A DNA stretch of 27,629 bases from JAZQNF01 sp045641505 (GTDB lineage: Bacteria; Bacillota; Clostridia; Lachnospirales; Bianqueaceae), in the NCBI GenBank assembly GCA_045641505.1, contig JAZUHB010000122.1, positions 1 to 27,629 of the forward strand, written 5' to 3'. The translations under genes and the position numbers were made by a program. The notes beneath the pieces were generated by a model. That model had not been told where the DNA came from. It ran no database searches and was given only the letters and a program-made list of their open reading frames with translations. Shown here piece by piece: positions 24,816 to 27,629 of the stretch; the stretch's first letter is position 1; every line of letters begins with the position of its first letter.

Positions 24816-27629
24816 TCAGAGGACGAGCAGGGTCTTCAGCTCGAAGGGCCGGAACGCGAGAGCGGCGGCGGGATCGAGGGCCTCCCCCGGCTCCTCCAGC
24901 AGATTTGCCTCGAAGAGACGGCTTCCCGCGGGCAGCGTGAGGCGGAGCGAGCCGCCCCGGCCGGAGGCCTCGTAGAAGCGGAGCACGGCGGCGGGCGAAT
25001 CCTCAGCGGTCTTCACGGTCTCGCAGACGACGGTCTCGCTCTCGAAGGAGAAGAAGGGGACGACCGCCTCGCCCCGGTAGGGGATCGGCGGCAGGTTCAG
25101 CTCATACGCGGGCCGGACGGCGTTTCCGACGGAGAAGGCGCCCTCGTGCGGCCGGAACGAGTAGAGGCAGTAATGGACGCCTTCGTCGGCGGTGTCGTCG
25201 GGGTGGGTGCCGGCCTTCATCAGGGTAAGGCGGAGCTCCCCGTCCGTGACGGAGATGCCGTATTTGCAGTCGTTGAGCAGGGTAACGCCGAAGTCCGCGC
25301 AGGAGAGATCGGTCCACTTGTGCTGGCAGATCTCGAAGCGGGCGAGGTCCTCGGAGGTCTCGCGCCCGGTGGCGCGGACGAGGTGGCCGAGGCCCACGTC
25401 GGTCCGGACCGTGCCCTCCGGCACGTCGGCGGCGAAGCAGACCTTGATCAGCTGATGGTCGTCGTGCCAGTCGAGGCGGGTCTCGAAATCGATGCGGGGG
25501 TCGTTCGCGTAGAAGACGAGGTCCTGAGTGAGCACGGAGCGGCGGGCGAGCGCGCGGGTCTGGCGGAGGCGGAACTCCTCCGCGCCGTCCAGGATGACCT
25601 CCGAGGAGATCAGCCCGAGCTGCCGCTTCTGCTTGTCCAGCGTGTCGAGGTCGATGTTCCAGTTGTCGTAGGAGGCCGGGACGTCCTCGCCGCAGAAGAA
25701 GCTGTTGAGGGGCGGGGCATCCTTGCGGCAGAACTCGCGGCCGGTCCTGCGCTCCGTCAGCGAGCAGAGGCTGCCGTCCGGGTCGAAGCGGACCAGATAG
25801 AGGGGCGTCTGCAGCTCTTCTCCCGAGTAGAGGAAGGGCGAAGGCGCGTCCGCGGGCGCGGGCATGTCCGCCGAGGAGAAGGGCGCCGCGGGAACGGCGG
25901 GCAGGAGCGTCTTTTCGCTTCCGTCGAGGGCGGTAAAGACGGGGTAGCCGGGGAAGGAGGCCGCGTCCGCGGTGACGGGAAGCGTTCCTTCGCAGGCGAA
26001 GGAGGAGGGATTGAAGAAGCGGAGCGCGCCCTCCGGCGAAGAGAGCGCCTTCAGGGTCAGCGCCTCCGCCTTCCGGATCACGTCCCTGTTTTCGGAGACC
26101 GCGAGCGGCGTCACGCCGTTCATCGAGCTTCCGGGCAGGATGTCGTGGAACTGGTTCTGCAGGAGCGTCCGCCACAGGCTCTCGCGCTCGCCGCGGGAGA
26201 GGCCGCTCTTCTTCAGTACGTCCGTCAGCTCGAGCGTATGCAGCGCGAGCTCGCATTTGCGGTTGCTCCGCTTGATCTCGTGCTGGGAGGTGAAGACGCC
26301 GCGGTGGGTCTCCAGGTAGAGCTCGCCGCGGTAGACGGGCAGGTCGTCCGTGAGATCCTCGTAGAAGGACTGCGCGGGGCGGTAGCGGAGCTTTTCGGGA
26401 TCGTCGGCGAGCCGGATCAGATCGCGCATCTGCAGGAGATCCGCCTCGTTGGGACCGCCGCCTCCGTCGCCCTGACCGAAGAGCAGGAGCGAGGTGTCGG
26501 GGGCCTCGAGCTCGCGGATCTCGCGGACGGTCCGGAGAGCTTCGGGCGCGAGCGCGTGGCTCGAGAAATCGTGGAAGTGGGTCTTCACCCGGCTGCCGTC
26601 GAGACCTTCCCAGAAGAAGCTGAGGTAGGGGAAGCGGTTCAGGTCGTTCCAGAACAGCTTGGTGCTGAAGAAGCCGGAAAGCCCCGCCTGCGAGAGCAGC
26701 TGCGGAAGCTCGGAGCTGTAGCCGAAGGTATCCGGCTGCCAGAAGACCGAGCAGCGTTTCCCGAAATACTTTTCGGCGAAGCGCTGGCCGTAGAGGAACT
26801 GGCGCGCGAAGGCCTCGCCGCCGGGGATCATGCAGTCGCACTCGACCCAGGAGCCGCCGATGAGTTCGAAGCGGCCCTCCGCCGCGGCCTTTTGCAGGCG
26901 GGCGAAGACGGTCGGATACCAGACGCGCATCCACTCCAGGTGGAGCATCGCGGAGCAGGTGAAGCGGTATTCGGGGAAGCGCTCCATCAGGGAGAGTGCT
27001 TCGGTGAAGGTGCGGGCGCATTTGCGGACGGTCTCCCGCATGGGCCAGCGCCAGGCGCTGTCGATGTGGCTCTGGCCGGTGAGGTAGAAGCGGGTGTCGG
27101 GCACGAGGGCCTTCGCTTCCGCGAAGAAGGCGTCGAAGAGAGGCTCGCAGGCGGCCGCGGAGGCAAGAATCTCCCCTTCGGAATAGTTTTTGGGGAAGAG
27201 GATCGTCTCCCGGAGGATCGCGTCGGCGTGCTCCCGGGCCAGACGGCCGAACGGCTCGTCCGCGGAAAGGCGCAGGCACGAGGCGAGGGTGATCAGGTGG
27301 GCGGAAAACTCCGCGAGCAGGGCGCTACGGCGGCAGACACGGAGGGAGCGGAAGACGCGGCGGCAGTCGTCGCGGGGCTCCGTATCGTCATAGTACTGGT
27401 AGACGCCCTCGCCGGCCTCGAAGTGGCCCGCGTAGCATTCGACCGCGAAGGAGATCACGGTCCCCGCGGGCGCGCCGGCGGTCAGCGGCACGGCGTCATG
27501 GCCCCGGCCGTAGAGGTCGTCCTTGGAGTTGAACATGCCCGCGGGCTCTCCGTTCACAAAGACGAAGCACTCGAACGCGCCGGTCTCGCACTGAAGGAAG
27601 AGCGGCTCGCCGGCGGCGTCCTCCGGCAC
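24816..27629 (-). CDS. GH38 alpha-mannosidase (5' end outside the window)
   Basis: This retaining alpha-mannosidase probably acts in the cytoplasm on mannosides or N-glycan fragments. At least 937 residues are present. The frame is open to the window edge, and whole bacterial members have about 1000-1050 residues, so roughly 70-110 N-terminal residues are missing; the GTG at the very edge is not a credible start. Seen: an N-terminal beta domain with VFVNGEPAGMF; the catalytic domain opening with TGQSHIDSAWRWP (zinc-binding HxD); RFELIGGSWVECDCMIPGGEAFARQFLYGQRFAEKYFG; WQPDTFGYS with the nucleophile Asp (near 26730); FFSTKLFWND; and the long C-terminal beta domains with TRLDWHDDHQLIKVCF, ending FRPFELKTLLVL. 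It lies 115 bases upstream of the repeat-protein gene. Confidence 0.95.
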   Translation of the reverse strand: MPEDAAGEPLFLQCETGAFECFVFVNGEPAGMFNSKDDLYGRGHDAVPLTAGAPAGTVISFAVECYAGHFEAGEGVYQYYDDTEPRDDCRRVFRSLRVCRRSALLAEFSAHLITLASCLRLSADEPFGRLAREHADAILRETILFPKNYSEGEILASAAACEPLFDAFFAEAKALVPDTRFYLTGQSHIDSAWRWPMRETVRKCARTFTEALSLMERFPEYRFTCSAMLHLEWMRVWYPTVFARLQKAAAEGRFELIGGSWVECDCMIPGGEAFARQFLYGQRFAEKYFGKRCSVFWQPDTFGYSSELPQLLSQAGLSGFFSTKLFWNDLNRFPYLSFFWEGLDGSRVKTHFHDFSSHALAPEALRTVREIRELEAPDTSLLLFGQGDGGGGPNEADLLQMRDLIRLADDPEKLRYRPAQSFYEDLTDDLPVYRGELYLETHRGVFTSQHEIKRSNRKCELALHTLELTDVLKKSGLSRGERESLWRTLLQNQFHDILPGSSMNGVTPLAVSENRDVIRKAEALTLKALSSPEGALRFFNPSSFACEGTLPVTADAASFPGYPVFTALDGSEKTLLPAVPAAPFSSADMPAPADAPSPFLYSGEELQTPLYLVRFDPDGSLCSLTERRTGREFCRKDAPPLNSFFCGEDVPASYDNWNIDLDTLDKQKRQLGLISSEVILDGAEEFRLRQTRALARRSVLTQDLVFYANDPRIDFETRLDWHDDHQLIKVCFAADVPEGTVRTDVGLGHLVRATGRETSEDLARFEICQHKWTDLSCADFGVTLLNDCKYGISVTDGELRLTLMKAGTHPDDTADEGVHYCLYSFRPHEGAFSVGNAVRPAYELNLPPIPYRGEAVVPFFSFESETVVCETVKTAEDSPAAVLRFYEASGRGGSLRLTLPAGSRLFEANLLEEPGEALDPAAALAFRPFELKTLLVL

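Noticed and set aside
23066..24940. 624-codon + strand open frame opposite the repeat protein
   Set aside because: It runs through the yajC terminator and shows Asp/Gly/Val-rich shadow composition. The - strand gene has a signal peptide, a ribosome site and a promoter.
25102..27279. Second long - strand frame (725 codons) inside the alpha-mannosidase gene
   Set aside because: The product is Arg/Pro/Leu-rich with no motif, as expected from an alternative frame of a GC-rich gene; GH38 motifs lie in the other frame.

Overview
The window looks like chromosomal DNA from a GC-rich anaerobic member of the Clostridia (Bacillota), probably an uncultured gut lineage. The grounds are: AAGGAGG-type ribosome sites with sigma-A promoters at exact 17-nt spacing; a Rex repressor with the clostridial-style recognition segment (IRQDLN/FGQQGYGY type); a ferredoxin-thioredoxin-reductase-like domain next to thioredoxin; tRNA genes without an encoded CCA; and carbohydrate-utilisation genes of gut type. 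Taxonomy is inference from gene content only. No phage, insertion sequence, plasmid or CRISPR features were seen, and no gap between genes exceeds about 200 bases.

Layout. Positions 1-4324 (+) hold housekeeping genes: the end of recG, then rsmD, coaD and a coiled-coil protein in overlapping order from one promoter, then a membrane-anchored SurA/PrsA-like foldase with its own promoter and terminator. Positions 4368-7043 (+) are a three-gene unit: flavin-reductase-like split barrel, NmrA-like Rossmann protein, and an unrecognised polytopic membrane protein. It has a strong promoter and ends in a shared bidirectional terminator. Positions 7050-11218 (-) are an amino-acid ABC importer operon (lipoprotein receptor, permease, ATPase with a large insert) translationally coupled to an AbgB-like M20 hydrolase. 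Its promoter spacer is occupied by a perfect ARG-box-like palindrome.

Positions 11223-14811 (-) are a GNAT acetyltransferase, a GH78 alpha-L-rhamnosidase whose C-terminus carries a six-cysteine FTR-like [4Fe-4S] domain, and thioredoxin. The fusion beside trxA is the most unusual feature of the window. Positions 14836-15365 (-) hold tRNA-Leu(UAG), tRNA-Ser(CGA) and tRNA-Ser(GGA), with two excellent promoters and a terminator. A metallo-beta-lactamase-fold hydrolase (+) follows, preceded by a 25-bp perfect tandem duplication, and then a convergent RseC/MucC-like membrane protein (-).

Positions 16668-23096 (+) carry rex, queA, yfhO-like, gtrA-like, tgt and yajC. The queuosine genes queA and tgt are separated by two membrane genes of cell-surface glycosylation type that are translationally coupled to tgt. 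Positions 23114-27629 (-) hold a secreted, membrane-anchored protein with four approximately 110-residue repeats and a GH38 alpha-mannosidase that runs off the window end.

How the parts fit: GH78 and GH38 point to intracellular breakdown of rhamnosides and mannosides; the ABC/M20 operon points to uptake and hydrolysis of an amino-acid derivative, possibly under arginine control; Rex, the RseC-like protein, thioredoxin and the FTR-like domain point to ferredoxin/NADH-linked redox management in an anaerobe.
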